This document shows positions 26,554-38,293 of a stretch of DNA of 64,000 bases, in pieces. A program made the position numbers and the translations under genes. The notes beneath the pieces were generated by a model, which did not search any database, was not told the origin of the DNA, and was given only the letters and a program-made list of their open reading frames with translations. The number at the start of each line of letters is the position of its first letter. Positions within the stretch are counted from its first letter, which is position 1. This DNA comes from Meridianimarinicoccus marinus (GTDB lineage: Bacteria; Pseudomonadota; Alphaproteobacteria; Rhodobacterales; Rhodobacteraceae), in the NCBI RefSeq assembly GCF_040689105.1, contig NZ_JBFBVU010000006.1, forward strand, positions 62,001-126,000, written 5' to 3'.

Positions 26554-27263
26554 CCGAGACGCAGCTGCCCCTCGACCTGTCGCCGGACCCGCGCCTTGGC
26601 CGGGCCGAGTTCCTGCCCGCGCCGTCCAACGCGGCCGGGCTGTTCGCCGTGGACAACTGGCGCGACTGGCCCAACCACCGGATGCTGCTGTGCGGACCGC
26701 TGGGCGCGGGGCGGACCCATCTGGCGGCGATCTGGGCGCGCGACACCGGGGCCGCGATGCTGTCGGGGGCGCGGCTGGAAACTCCGCCCGCCCCCGCGCC
26801 GGCCTATGTGGTGGATGACGCGCATCTGGTGGCCGGGCATCCGGCCCGCGAAGAAATGCTGTTCCACCTGTTCAACCGGGTGACCGCCGCCCGCGCGCCG
26901 CTGCTGCTGACCGCGCCCGACACCCCCGGCACATGGGGGCTGGCCCTGCCGGATCTTCTCAGCCGAATGCTGACCCTTGCCGTCACCCGCATCGACGCAC
27001 CCAACGACACGCTGCTGCAAATGGCGCTGGTCAAGCTCTTTGACGACCGTCAGGTGCCGGTCACACCCGAGACCATTACTTATCTGACCCGGCGTCTCGA
27101 TCGCTCCCTCAGCACCGCCGAGCGTGTGGTCGAAGCCCTTGACCGCGCCTCGCTCAGCCGTCAAAAACGGATTTCCCGCGTGATGGCCGCGCAGGTGCTT
27201 GAGGATCCCGACGCATTCCTCGCACTCTCCGGCCCGGATGCGGAGGACACCGACGCCCCCTGA
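26550..27263 (+). CDS. hdaA: DnaA-related regulator HdaA
   Basis: A 237-residue AAA+ protein related to DnaA and Hda. The N-terminal QLPLDLS (5-11) is a sliding-clamp binding motif. A degenerate Walker A (GPLGAGRTHL) and Walker B (AYVVDDAHLV) and a C-terminal lid domain follow; the DNA-binding domain of DnaA is absent. HdaA with the clamp promotes hydrolysis of DnaA-ATP and prevents re-initiation. The Walker A lacks the usual GKT lysine, having GRT. Confidence 0.88.
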   Translation: MTETQLPLDLSPDPRLGRAEFLPAPSNAAGLFAVDNWRDWPNHRMLLCGPLGAGRTHLAAIWARDTGAAMLSGARLETPPAPAPAYVVDDAHLVAGHPAREEMLFHLFNRVTAARAPLLLTAPDTPGTWGLALPDLLSRMLTLAVTRIDAPNDTLLQMALVKLFDDRQVPVTPETITYLTRRLDRSLSTAERVVEALDRASLSRQKRISRVMAAQVLEDPDAFLALSGPDAEDTDAP

Positions 27264-27284
27264 CCCAAGGATGCCCTGCCCCAG

Positions 27285-29474
27285 ATGACCGCCGCCGATT
27301 TCCTGAACACGCCCCTCCCGGAACCTGTCGAGTTGCACGACACCGACCTGACCGGACCCGCGCGGTTCTTCAATCGCGAACTGTCCTGGCTGGCCTTCAA
27401 CTGGCGCGTGCTGGAAGAGGCGGAAAACCGCGCCGTGCCGCTGCTGGAACGGGTGCGCTTTGTCTCGATCTCGGCCAACAACCTGGACGAATTCTATACC
27501 GTGCGCGTGGCGGGCCTGCGCGAACTGGCCCGCGAAGGCCACACCACGCCTGCGGCCGACGGATTGCTGCCGGCCGAGCAACTGGCGCTGATCGACAAGA
27601 ACGCCCGCGCTCTGATGCAATCGCAACAGCGGGTGTTCGCCCTTCTGCGCAAGGAAATGGAAGCCGAAGGCATCTTCCTGCTGACCCGCCGCAAGCTGAC
27701 CGCTGCCGACAAGCGCCATCTTGAACAGGTGTTCCTCAGCCAGGTGTTCCCGGTGCTGTCGCCACTGGCGGTAGACCCGGCGCATCCCTTCCCCTTCATC
27801 CCCAACACCGGGTTCTCGCTGGCGCTGATGCTGGAACGGCGGTCCGACAAGAAACCGCTGCGCGCCCTGCTGCCGATCCCGCAGCAGATCGACCGGTTCG
27901 TGCCGCTGCCTGCCAAGCCCGGCCAGTTGCGGTATCTGCCGCTGGAAGAGCTTCTGCTGCTGCATCTGGACAGCCTGTTTCCCGGTTATGACCTGAAGGG
28001 CGAATGCTCGTTCCGGGTGCTGCGCGACAGCGATCTGGAGGTCGAGGAAGAGGCCGAGGATCTGGTGCGCGAGTTCGAAACCGCCCTTAAGCGCCGCCGC
28101 CGGGGCGAGGTGATCCGGCTGAAGATCTCGACCAATGCACCGGGCGAGTTGACCCGTGTCATCACCGAACAGCTGCACGTCAGCGGCGACGAGGTGATCG
28201 AGACGCGCGGCATGATCGGGATTGTCGATGTCAAGGAACTGGTCACCGATGCGCGCCCCGATCTGCTGTGGCCTTCCTACACCCCGCGGGTGCCGGAACG
28301 CGTGCAGGACCATGACGGCGACATGTTCGCAGCCATCAGGCAGAAGGACATGCTGCTACACCACCCCTACGAGACTTTCGACATGGTGGTGCGCTTCCTC
28401 AAGCAGGCAGCGCAGGATCCCAATGTTCTGGCGATCAAGCAGACGCTGTACCGCACCTCGCACAACAGCCCGATCGTCGAGGCGCTGTGCGAAGCCGCCG
28501 AGGACGGCAAGTCGGTCACCGCGCTGGTCGAACTGAAGGCCCGGTTCGACGAGGCCGCCAACATCCGCCAGTCGCGCCGTCTGGAACGCGCCGGCGCCCA
28601 TGTGGTCTACGGGTTTGTCAACTACAAGACACACGCCAAGATAAGCTCGGTGGTGCGGCGCGAGGGCGACAAGTTGGTCACCTATTCGCACTGGGGCACC
28701 GGCAATTACCATCCGATCACGGCGCGGATCTATACCGACCTGAGCTTCTTCACCTGCGACGAAGGGCTGGGCCGCGATGCCACCAAGGTCTTCAACTACC
28801 TGTCGGGCTATGCCCCGCCCGTGGGTCTGGAGAACCTCTCGCTCAGCCCCAAGGACATGAAGGCCGACATCATCGAGATGCTGGAAGCCGAGGCCGACCA
28901 CGCCCGCGCCGGACGCCCGGCCGAGGTCTGGATCAAGATGAACTCGCTGATCGAACCGCAGGTCATCGACGCGCTGTACCGGGCAAGCCAGGCCGGGGTG
29001 AAGATCCTCTGCGTCATCCGCGGCATCTGCGGGTTGCGCCCCGGCGTGAAGGGGTTGTCCGAAACCATCCGGGTGAAATCCATCGTCGGGCGATTTCTGG
29101 AACACTCCCGCATTGCCTGTTTCGGCAATGGCGGTGGCTTGCCGTCGGACCAGTCGCGGGTGTTCATCTCGTCCGCCGACTGGATGGGGCGCAACCTGAA
29201 CCGCCGGGTCGAAACGCTGGTCGAATGTCACAACTGGACGGTGAAGAAGCAGATCGTCGATCAGATCATGGTCGCCAACCTGCATGATCGGGCCCAAAGC
29301 TGGGTGCTGAACCCCGATGGCAGCTTCACCCGTGTTCTGGATGACCAGCCCGAAAAGCTGTTCAACTGTCACCGGTTCTTCATGGAAAACCCGTCGCTGT
29401 CGGGGCGCGGATCAGCCGGGGCGGACGATGTGCCACGGCTGACCACACGTCCCTTGCTGACTCACGAAAGTTGA
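27285..29474 (+). CDS. ppk: Polyphosphate kinase 1
   Basis: A 729-residue PPK1 that polymerises phosphate from ATP into polyphosphate. The N-terminal domain begins FFNRELSWLAFNWRVLEEA, the core has IKQTLYRTS, and the autophosphorylated histidine lies in THAKISSV followed by YSHWGTGNYHP; the second catalytic region is RFLEHSRIACFGNGG. It lies 21 bases after hdaA and is followed by ppx, so synthesis and breakdown genes are adjacent. Confidence 0.97.
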   Translation: MTAADFLNTPLPEPVELHDTDLTGPARFFNRELSWLAFNWRVLEEAENRAVPLLERVRFVSISANNLDEFYTVRVAGLRELAREGHTTPAADGLLPAEQLALIDKNARALMQSQQRVFALLRKEMEAEGIFLLTRRKLTAADKRHLEQVFLSQVFPVLSPLAVDPAHPFPFIPNTGFSLALMLERRSDKKPLRALLPIPQQIDRFVPLPAKPGQLRYLPLEELLLLHLDSLFPGYDLKGECSFRVLRDSDLEVEEEAEDLVREFETALKRRRRGEVIRLKISTNAPGELTRVITEQLHVSGDEVIETRGMIGIVDVKELVTDARPDLLWPSYTPRVPERVQDHDGDMFAAIRQKDMLLHHPYETFDMVVRFLKQAAQDPNVLAIKQTLYRTSHNSPIVEALCEAAEDGKSVTALVELKARFDEAANIRQSRRLERAGAHVVYGFVNYKTHAKISSVVRREGDKLVTYSHWGTGNYHPITARIYTDLSFFTCDEGLGRDATKVFNYLSGYAPPVGLENLSLSPKDMKADIIEMLEAEADHARAGRPAEVWIKMNSLIEPQVIDALYRASQAGVKILCVIRGICGLRPGVKGLSETIRVKSIVGRFLEHSRIACFGNGGGLPSDQSRVFISSADWMGRNLNRRVETLVECHNWTVKKQIVDQIMVANLHDRAQSWVLNPDGSFTRVLDDQPEKLFNCHRFFMENPSLSGRGSAGADDVPRLTTRPLLTHES

Positions 29475-29531
29475 CGCGGAAGGCCATGGCGGGCAAGGTC
29501 GCCCCCGCCGGGCTGAGGGAAAGGGCGCGCG

Positions 29532-31082
29532 ATGGTGCAGGATCTGCTGGCGGACTGGGGTCCGTTCGGACACCCGTTGTTTCAAGATCCCCGGGCCCGC
29601 AAGCTGTCCCGTGTGGGCGTTGTGGACGTGGGATCGAACTCCATTCGTCTTGTGGTCTTTGACGGCGCGGCCCGTTCGCCCGCCTATTTCTACAACGAAA
29701 AGGTCATGTGCGGGCTGGGCAAGGGACTGGCCGACACCGGCCGTCTGAACCCCGAAGGCAAGACCCGCGCGCTGGACGCGCTGCAACGGTTCCAGTCGCT
29801 CGCAGACGGTCTGGGGCTGGAGCCGCTGAACGCCGTGGCCACCGCCGCCATGCGCGAGGCCGAGGACGGTCCCGAATTCCGCGAAGAGATCGAACGCAAG
29901 ACCGGCCTGAAACTCTATGTCATCGACGGCCAGGAAGAGGCGCGGCTGGCGGCGCAAGGGGTGCTGCTGGGCTGGCCCCGCGCCGAAGGTCTGGTCTGCG
30001 ACATCGGGGGCTCGTCCATGGAAATGGCCCAGGTGTCGCGCGGCAAGGTCGGCAACCGCGAAACCTCGGCGCTGGGACCGCTGAAACTGCGCGATGTGAA
30101 GGGCGGCAAGAAGGCGCTGCGCAACCATATCGACAGCGAGTTGAACACGCTGAAAGAGGCGCTTGGCGCAACGGACGACCGTCTGTTCCTTGTCGGCGGC
30201 TCATGGCGGGCGATTGCCAAGCTGGACATGGTGCGGCGCGACTATCCACTCAGGGTTCTGCATGAATACAGGATGTTGCCAGACGACCTTGAAGAAACTT
30301 TGGACTGGATCAAGAACACAGATCCAGAGGAGTTACGCAGTCTGGCCGGCATCTCGTCGGGGCGGATGGCGCTGGTGCCGGACGCGGCGGATGTCTTGTT
30401 GGGCGTGCTGCGCGTGTTCGATCCCAAGGATATTTTCGTGTCCTCCTACGGCCTGCGCGAAGGGCTGCTGTACGAACAGATGCCGCAGGTGCTGCGCGAC
30501 CGCGACCCGCTGATCGAGGCGGCGCGCTTCGCCGAAGCCAAGGATGCCCGCGTGCCGGGGTTCGGCAAGGCGCTGTACCGGTTCATCCGGCCGATCTATG
30601 CGAAAGAGCCGCTGGCCCTGCGGCGACTGGTCAAGGCGGCCTGCCTGCTGCATGACGTCAGCTGGCGCACTCATCCCGACTATCGCGCGGATGTCTGTTT
30701 CGACTATGCCACCCGCGCCAATTTCGGCGGGCTTAGCCATGCCGAGCGGATTTTCCTGGGGCTGGCACTGCTGCACCGCTACAAGAACAGCCGCGCCAAT
30801 GGGCGCTTTGATGCGCTGGTGGATCTGATTGATCCCGAAGACGTCACCCGCGCCGAGGTTCTGGGCCGCGCCATGCGCTTTGGCGCCATGTTCACCGCCC
30901 AGCGGGCCGAACAGATGGGCACCCTGCGCTGGCAGCCCAAGGAACGGAAACTGGGGCTGACCATCGGGCCACAGGCGATGACCCTCTATGGAGAGGTCGC
31001 CCAGGCCCGGTTTGCCTCGCTGGCGCGCGCCCTTGAGGCTGAAACCGAGGTTGTCGCCCTCAGCCGGGCCAAGCCGGGTTAG
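29532..31082 (+). CDS. ppx: Exopolyphosphatase (Ppx/GppA family)
   Basis: A 516-residue sugar-kinase/HSP70-fold phosphatase. VVDVGSNSIRLVVFDG (about 35-50), ATAAMREAEDG and CDIGGSSMEMA are the phosphate-binding loops; the C-terminal HD-like domain contains HDVSWRTHPDYRAD. It removes terminal phosphates from polyphosphate and possibly pppGpp. The first 30 residues precede the catalytic fold. A stretch at about 30239-30345 uses AT-ending codons unlike the rest. Its stop overlaps that of the convergent gene by four bases. Confidence 0.95.
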   Translation: MVQDLLADWGPFGHPLFQDPRARKLSRVGVVDVGSNSIRLVVFDGAARSPAYFYNEKVMCGLGKGLADTGRLNPEGKTRALDALQRFQSLADGLGLEPLNAVATAAMREAEDGPEFREEIERKTGLKLYVIDGQEEARLAAQGVLLGWPRAEGLVCDIGGSSMEMAQVSRGKVGNRETSALGPLKLRDVKGGKKALRNHIDSELNTLKEALGATDDRLFLVGGSWRAIAKLDMVRRDYPLRVLHEYRMLPDDLEETLDWIKNTDPEELRSLAGISSGRMALVPDAADVLLGVLRVFDPKDIFVSSYGLREGLLYEQMPQVLRDRDPLIEAARFAEAKDARVPGFGKALYRFIRPIYAKEPLALRRLVKAACLLHDVSWRTHPDYRADVCFDYATRANFGGLSHAERIFLGLALLHRYKNSRANGRFDALVDLIDPEDVTRAEVLGRAMRFGAMFTAQRAEQMGTLRWQPKERKLGLTIGPQAMTLYGEVAQARFASLARALEAETEVVALSRAKPG

Positions 31083-31393
31083 CTGGGCTCTCCCGGCGGG
31101 ACCATCGCGCGCAACATGGAATGCCAGTGCAGGCCCGAGGCCACCACACAGGCGCGCCCGTTGGCCTCGGTCACGACAATGGTCCAGCTGCCGCTGATCG
31201 GGTCGTTCCAGACCTCAAGAAGCTGGGTTGCGGATTGCAGGCCGGCAGCGGACAGGCGTTCGCCATAGGTCTTTTCCAGGGTTCTGGCGATCACCTCGCG
31301 CGGCGCGCAGGCCGTCGGCGATTGCGCATGAACTGGCGGCGCTGTGGCTGCGGCGCCAAAGATAAGGGCTGCGGATATCAAGCGTTTGAACAT
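31079..31393 (-). CDS. Small periplasmic protein, unknown
   Basis: A 104-residue protein with a signal peptide (about 1-23, VHAQ cleavage) and a single compact domain beginning CAPREVIARTLEKTYGERL; two cysteines (CAP and RACVV) could form a disulfide. Similar short secreted proteins occur across Rhodobacterales with no known function. The start at 31393 puts a positively charged residue before the hydrophobic core; 31405 is an alternative. Confidence 0.75.
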   Translation of the reverse strand: MFKRLISAALIFGAAATAPPVHAQSPTACAPREVIARTLEKTYGERLSAAGLQSATQLLEVWNDPISGSWTIVVTEANGRACVVASGLHWHSMLRAMVPPGEPS

Positions 31394-31543
31394 AGTGTCC
31401 TCCATCAGGTTGGAAGACGCATCCCGGCGGGCGCCGAAACGCGCCTCATACCCTTAATATCAGACTCTCGGGCATCCGCGACAAGGCGGGATACCCTCAA
31501 CGTGATGCCAGGTGACAGGCAGAGTTTGGAAAATATTTCCCGT

Positions 31544-32224
31544 TCACGCGCGGGAATTTGATATTTCTTCCCAAGCGCTGTTCACCGCGATCAACCGTTT
31601 CTCGGCCAGCTTGATGGCTTCTTCCGGCAGGCCCCGCGACATCATCCGGTCGGGATGGGTCTCGCGCACCAACTGCCGCCAGGCCGCGCGCACCTCGGGC
31701 AGGGGCGTGTCGGGTGTCACACCCAGCACGTCATAAGGATCCGGCGCCATGTCGGGCACGAACCGCCTGCGGATGCGTGCCACTTCTGCCGCGTCCAGAC
31801 CGAAGATCTCGGCCACCTGGCTGAGGAAATCATGCTCGGAGGGGTGGTATTCGCCATCGGCCACCGCGACGTAATACAGCCCCTCCATCAGGTCGTAGAG
31901 TGCGCGGTGACCTTCGCCGAACATGCGGCGGATGCGGTGGGCATAGACCTCGAACCCGGCCACGTCCTGCCGGGCCAGGTTGAACACCCGCGCGGCGTTG
32001 GCCTCTTCCGATTGTGGGATGTGGAACACCTGCCGGAAGGCAGCAACCTCGTCACGGGTCACCTGCCCGTCGGCTTTGGCCATCTTGGCGCCAAGCGCAA
32101 TCACGGCGATGGTGAAAGCCACCGAGCGTTCCGGCGGCGTGCGCAGCCGGTCGAACACATCGGCCAGCGGCTGCCCCTGGGTGAGGGCAGACAGGGCATC
32201 GGCAATTCGGGTCCAGATCGACAT
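31544..32224 (-). CDS. TerB-DnaJ domain co-chaperone (DjlA-like)
   Basis: A 226-residue protein. An N-terminal TerB-like helical domain (about 30-145, KMAKADGQVTRDE and YVAVADGEYHPSE acidic loops) is followed by a C-terminal J-domain (about 160-226, DPYDVLGV, HPD at about 193-195). This is the DjlA architecture without the N-terminal transmembrane helix, so it should be cytosolic. It probably stimulates DnaK. Client unknown. Confidence 0.9.
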   Translation of the reverse strand: MSIWTRIADALSALTQGQPLADVFDRLRTPPERSVAFTIAVIALGAKMAKADGQVTRDEVAAFRQVFHIPQSEEANAARVFNLARQDVAGFEVYAHRIRRMFGEGHRALYDLMEGLYYVAVADGEYHPSEHDFLSQVAEIFGLDAAEVARIRRRFVPDMAPDPYDVLGVTPDTPLPEVRAAWRQLVRETHPDRMMSRGLPEEAIKLAEKRLIAVNSAWEEISNSRA

Positions 32225-32336
32225 GGGCGCAGGCTAACCGATTGTGCAGGCGCGAAAAGGGGCAACTTGGCCGCTGGCGCGCATTTCCTGCCGTGCTAGG
32301 CTGGCCGGACCCTTCTTTCGTTGACCCGGAGTTCCC

Positions 32337-32792
32337 ATGACCGCCCCCCTGCACACCGGAAGCTGCCGCTGCGGACAGGTTCGCATGACCCTTTCGGCCA
32401 AACCGCTGATGACTTCGGCCTGCCATTGCCGGGGCTGTCAGCAGATGACCGCCAGCGCCTTTTCACTCAGCGCGCTGGTGCCCGCCGCGGCCCTACTGGT
32501 GGAGGGCGCAGACCCGGTGATCGGCGGGTTGCATGGGGCCGAGCAGCGGCATCATTTCTGCCCGCATTGCCTGAGCTGGATCTTCACCCGCATCACCGGG
32601 CTTGAGGACTACGTGAACCTGCGCAGCGTCCTGTTCGACGGGCTGGCGGATCAACCGCCCTTCATGGCCACTTGCACCGCCGAAGCCTTGCCCTGGGCGC
32701 ACACCGGCGCCACCGTCAGCTTTGCCGGGATGCCCAGCGAGGCGGATTTCTACGACGCGATGGGACGGTTCGAGGTTCAGTCCGCAGGCTGA
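32337..32792 (+). CDS. GFA/CENP-V family zinc protein
   Basis: A 151-residue member of the GFA family. The zinc-ligand cysteines are visible as CRCG (10-13), CHCRGC (30-35) and CPHC (79-82 region). Family members include a glutathione-dependent formaldehyde-activating enzyme, but most, including this one, are uncharacterised. It converges with an acetyltransferase gene and overlaps its end by 16 bases. Confidence 0.88.
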   Translation: MTAPLHTGSCRCGQVRMTLSAKPLMTSACHCRGCQQMTASAFSLSALVPAAALLVEGADPVIGGLHGAEQRHHFCPHCLSWIFTRITGLEDYVNLRSVLFDGLADQPPFMATCTAEALPWAHTGATVSFAGMPSEADFYDAMGRFEVQSAG

Positions 32793-33286
32793 TCGTCCAT
32801 GATCTTCTGCATCAGCACCAGATCCAGCCAACGGCCAAACTTGCGCCCCACCTGCGGCATCCGCCCGGTTTCGGCATAGCCCAGGGCGGTGTGAAACTGC
32901 CGGGCTGCGTGGTTATCGGCGTCGATGGCGGCAACCATGACATGGACCCCGGCGGCGGCGGCCTGCGCCTCCAGCACCTGCATCAGGGCGCGACCGGCGC
33001 CCTGCCCGCGCGCCTGCGGGGTCAGGAAGATCGAATGCTCCATGGTGTGGTCATAGCCGTCGCCGCCGCGAAACCGGTCGTAGGTGGCAAAGCCCAGCAC
33101 CGTGCCCACCGCATCCACCACGACCCACAGATCGCGTCCCGCCGCACGCCGGGCCGCGATCAGATCGGCGACCTGGGGGGCGGTCCATTCGTTGGTGTGA
33201 AAGATGGCGGTGGTCTGGCGCACCACATCGGTGCGGATCGCGGCAATGGCCGCGTGATGGTCGGGGGTGGCCGGCAGAATCTTCAT
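32777..33286 (-). CDS. GNAT acetyltransferase, phosphinothricin/methionine-sulfoximine type
   Basis: A 169-residue GNAT protein with the Pat/MddA pattern: IFHTNEWT near 27-34, VLGFATYDRFRGG, MEHSIFLTPQARGQGAGRAL (acetyl-CoA loop ARGQGAG) and GYAETGRMPQVGRKFGRW at the end. Relatives acetylate methionine sulfoximine, methionine sulfone or phosphinothricin, and this is the likely activity class. A GC hairpin at 33301-33324 separates it from the mutase gene upstream. Confidence 0.87.
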   Translation of the reverse strand: MKILPATPDHHAAIAAIRTDVVRQTTAIFHTNEWTAPQVADLIAARRAAGRDLWVVVDAVGTVLGFATYDRFRGGDGYDHTMEHSIFLTPQARGQGAGRALMQVLEAQAAAAGVHVMVAAIDADNHAARQFHTALGYAETGRMPQVGRKFGRWLDLVLMQKIMDDQPAD

Positions 33287-33300
33287 GCCCCCGACATAGC

Positions 33301-33324
33301 AGGACGCCGCGCGGGCGGCGTCCT
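33301..33324. terminator. Hairpin between the mutase and acetyltransferase genes
   Basis: A 10-bp stem AGGACGCCGC/GCGGCGTCCT with a 4-base loop. There is no T run on the minus strand, so it may be a weak or Rho-assisted terminator for the mutase transcript. Confidence 0.4.
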
Positions 33325-33355
33325 GAAAATCATGGTCTGACGACAGGGAAGACTC

Positions 33356-35494
<2,139 letters not shown>

Positions 35495-35647
35495 GCGCAG
35501 GCCCTTTCTAGATAGGGGTCCGGCCGCCCGTCAGGCGCAGGTCCGGCAGGACGTGAGAAGAACGTAGGGGAAGGCAAAGCACGATGCGGTGAAATCGCCT
35601 GTGCTTCGCGCCCTCCCCCGCCTATATTTTCAGGAACGGGAGGCCGC

Positions 35648-36094
35648 ATGAGACCTTTAAGATCACTCGCATTCGCCGTTCTGACGCTTTCGATGGCCGC
35701 CATCTTTCCGGTGTCGGCCCAGGACATGGACCGACCGCTGCTGACCGAGGCCACGGAACTGGAGCAGTTTCTCTGGGTTGCCCGGCCCGTGGTGGTCTTT
35801 GCCGACACGCCCAATGATCCGCGCTTCATCAAGCAGATCGAACTGCTGAACGCCCGCAAGGGGGAGCTTTGGGCGCGTGACGTGGTGGTGATTGCCGACA
35901 CCGACCCGGCGGCAAAATCCGCGCTGCGGACGCAGTTGCGCCCGCGCGGCTTCCAGCTGACGCTGGTGGGCAAGGACGGCAAGGTTGCGCTGCGCAAGCC
36001 CGAGCCCTGGGATGTGCGCGAACTGACCCGCGCCATCGACAAGATGCCCCTGCGCAAGCAGGAGATCCGCGACGCGGCAGGCGGCGCCGGGTAG
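35648..36094 (+). CDS. DUF4174 secreted protein
   Basis: A 148-residue protein with a signal peptide (about 1-24, VSAQD) and a DUF4174 domain. The domain has a thioredoxin-like look (FLWVARPVVVFADTPNDPRF, VVIADTDP, FQLTLVGKDGKVALRKPEPW) but no CxxC, so it is not a disulfide oxidoreductase. It sits on the opposite strand between pccA and the mutase gene, divergent from the latter. Function unknown. Confidence 0.83.
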   Translation: MRPLRSLAFAVLTLSMAAIFPVSAQDMDRPLLTEATELEQFLWVARPVVVFADTPNDPRFIKQIELLNARKGELWARDVVVIADTDPAAKSALRTQLRPRGFQLTLVGKDGKVALRKPEPWDVRELTRAIDKMPLRKQEIRDAAGGAG

Positions 36095-36142
36095 TCCCGC
36101 CGCCGCGCTGGTGTCGCGATCCGGGCGCAAGGGCTCGGATCC

Positions 36143-36163
36143 GCCAGCCGGGATATGGCTGGC
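36143..36163. terminator. Hairpin between convergent DUF4174 gene and pccA
   Basis: GCCAGCC and GGCTGGC pair around a GGGATAT loop in the 76-base gap between the two stop codons. It could end both transcripts, but no clear T run is present. Confidence 0.35.
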
Positions 36164-36170
36164 CTGTGCG

Positions 36171-38216
36171 TCATTCGAATTCCATGATCACATCATCCAC
36201 CGCCAGGCTGTCGCCGGCGCTGGCGTTGACCTTCGAAACCTTGCCGGATTTCTCGGCGCGCAGGATGTTTTCCATTTTCATGGCTTCCACCGTACACAAC
36301 GCCTGACCTTCCTGAACCTCGTCGCCGACCTCGACATCGACTTTCACGATCAGGCCGGGCATCGGGCACAGCAGCATCTTCGATGTATCGGGTGCCATCT
36401 TCTCCGGCATCAGCCGCGCCAGTTCGGCAGCGCGCGGCGTGCGCACCTGCACCTTCAGGTCGGCGCCACGGGTGCGCAGGCGGAAGCCGCCGGTCACCTT
36501 GCCCACCTTCATCACCAGCGGACTGCCGTCCACATCCACATTGGCCAGGCTATCGCCGGGCGTCCAGTCCGACGCCACCCGCAGGCTGCCGCCGTCGTCG
36601 AAGCGGATGGTCGAGCCTTGGGCATCCGCCGCGATCACCACCGGGAATTCCTCGTCCTGCAGGGTGACCACCCAGTCGGTGCCCACTTTACGTTCGTGGT
36701 TGTCCATACGGCCCGACACGCGGGTGCGGCGAATCTCGGCGATCCGGTACATGGCGGCGGCGGCGGCGGCGATGCGTTTCAACTCGGTGTCCGGCAGGGT
36801 CACGCCTTCGAAGCCATCGGGAAATTCCTCGGCGATGAAGGCCGTGGTCATTTCGCCCGAGATGAACTTGGGATGATCCATCACCGCCGACAGGAACGGC
36901 AGGTTGTGACCGATGCCCTCGACCTCGAAGCTGTCCAGCGCCACGCGCATCGCCTCGATGGCCTCCGACCGGCTGGGCGCCCAGGTGCACAGCTTGGCGA
37001 TCATCGGGTCGTAGTACATCGAGATCTCGCCGCCCTCATAGACGCCAGTATCGTTGCGCACGGCGGTCGGGCCTTGCGGCGCCTCGCCCTGCCATTTGCC
37101 GTTGACCAGCAGCGGACCGGCGGCCACTTCGGCGGGCGGGCGGTAGGCGGTCAGACGACCAATGGACGGCAGGAAACCGCGATAGGGATCCTCGGCATAC
37201 AGCCGGTTCTCGATGGCCCAGCCGGTCAGCTTCACATCGTCCTGGGTGAAGCTCAGCGGCTCACCGGCGGCGACGCGGATCATCTGTTCGACCAGATCGA
37301 CGCCGGTGATCAGCTCGGTCACCGGGTGCTCCACCTGCAGGCGGGTGTTCATTTCAAGGAAGTAGAAGTTCTTCTCGCCATCGACGATGAATTCCACGGT
37401 CCCGGCACTGGCGTAGCCCACGGCCTGTGCCAGTGCGACGGCCTGTTCGCCCATCGCCTTGCGGGTGGCTTCGTCCAGGAAGGGCGACGGCGCCTCTTCG
37501 ACAACTTTCTGGTTGCGGCGCTGGATCGAGCATTCGCGTTCGCCCAGATAGACCCCGTTGCCGTGCTTGTCGCAGAGCACCTGAATTTCGATGTGGCGCG
37601 GCTGGGTGACGAATTTCTCGATGAAGATCCGGTCATCGCCAAAGCTGCTGGCGGCCTCGTTCTTCGAGGACTGGAAACCTTCGCGCGCCTCGGCGTCGTT
37701 CCACGCGATCCGCATCCCCTTGCCACCACCACCGGCAGAGGCCTTGATCATCACCGGGTAGCCGATCTGGTTCGAGATCTTCACCGCCTCGTCGGCATCC
37801 GCGATCAGCCCCATGTAGCCGGGCACGGTGGACACGCCCGCTTCCTGGGCAATCTTTTTCGAGGTGATCTTGTCGCCCATGGCCTCGATCGCCGGGACCG
37901 GCGGGCCGACGAATTCCACGCCCTCTGCTTTAAGAGCTTCGGCGAACTTGCTGTTTTCAGACAGGAAACCGTATCCGGGATGCACCGCCTGCGCGCCGCT
38001 TTCCTTGACCGCCGCCATCACCTTGTCGATGACGATATAGGACTGGTTGGCCGGCGGCGGACCGATGTGGATGGCCTCGTCAGCCATCTGCACATGCAGC
38101 GCCTTGCGGTCGGCATCGGAATAGATGGCAACCGTCTGGATCCCCATCTTCCGCGCCGACTTGATGACACGGCAGGCGATTTCCCCGCGGTTGGCGATCA
38201 GGATTTTATTGAACAT
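36171..38216 (-). CDS. pccA: Propionyl-CoA carboxylase alpha subunit (biotin carboxylase/BCCP)
   Basis: A 681-residue biotin-dependent subunit. The biotin carboxylase domain starts FNKILIANRGEIACRV and includes the ATP-grasp glycine loop ASAGGGGKGMRI and EMNTRLQVEHPVTE; a central BT domain follows, and the C-terminal biotinyl domain ends with EAMKMENIL, whose lysine is about residue 647. It carboxylates biotin for transfer to propionyl-CoA by PccB. It lies at the end of the pccB-small genes-pccA run on the same strand. Confidence 0.97.
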   Translation of the reverse strand: MFNKILIANRGEIACRVIKSARKMGIQTVAIYSDADRKALHVQMADEAIHIGPPPANQSYIVIDKVMAAVKESGAQAVHPGYGFLSENSKFAEALKAEGVEFVGPPVPAIEAMGDKITSKKIAQEAGVSTVPGYMGLIADADEAVKISNQIGYPVMIKASAGGGGKGMRIAWNDAEAREGFQSSKNEAASSFGDDRIFIEKFVTQPRHIEIQVLCDKHGNGVYLGERECSIQRRNQKVVEEAPSPFLDEATRKAMGEQAVALAQAVGYASAGTVEFIVDGEKNFYFLEMNTRLQVEHPVTELITGVDLVEQMIRVAAGEPLSFTQDDVKLTGWAIENRLYAEDPYRGFLPSIGRLTAYRPPAEVAAGPLLVNGKWQGEAPQGPTAVRNDTGVYEGGEISMYYDPMIAKLCTWAPSRSEAIEAMRVALDSFEVEGIGHNLPFLSAVMDHPKFISGEMTTAFIAEEFPDGFEGVTLPDTELKRIAAAAAAMYRIAEIRRTRVSGRMDNHERKVGTDWVVTLQDEEFPVVIAADAQGSTIRFDDGGSLRVASDWTPGDSLANVDVDGSPLVMKVGKVTGGFRLRTRGADLKVQVRTPRAAELARLMPEKMAPDTSKMLLCPMPGLIVKVDVEVGDEVQEGQALCTVEAMKMENILRAEKSGKVSKVNASAGDSLAVDDVIMEFE

Positions 38217-38293
38217 GTTGCCTTTTCCTCTTCAGTCCTGCCCGGTGCGGCCCCGCCACCTCCGGAAATCTCGGTGTTGTCAGCGCCGCCGTT

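Noticed and set aside
26241..28313. Very long open frame (690 codons) antisense to hdaA and ppk
   Set aside because: GC-rich codon bias of the real genes removes stops on the opposite strand; the product is low-complexity and has no domain pattern, whereas Ppk is unambiguous.
30239..30345. Frameshift or insertion in ppx
   Set aside because: The reading frame and family pattern continue on both sides; only codon choice changes.
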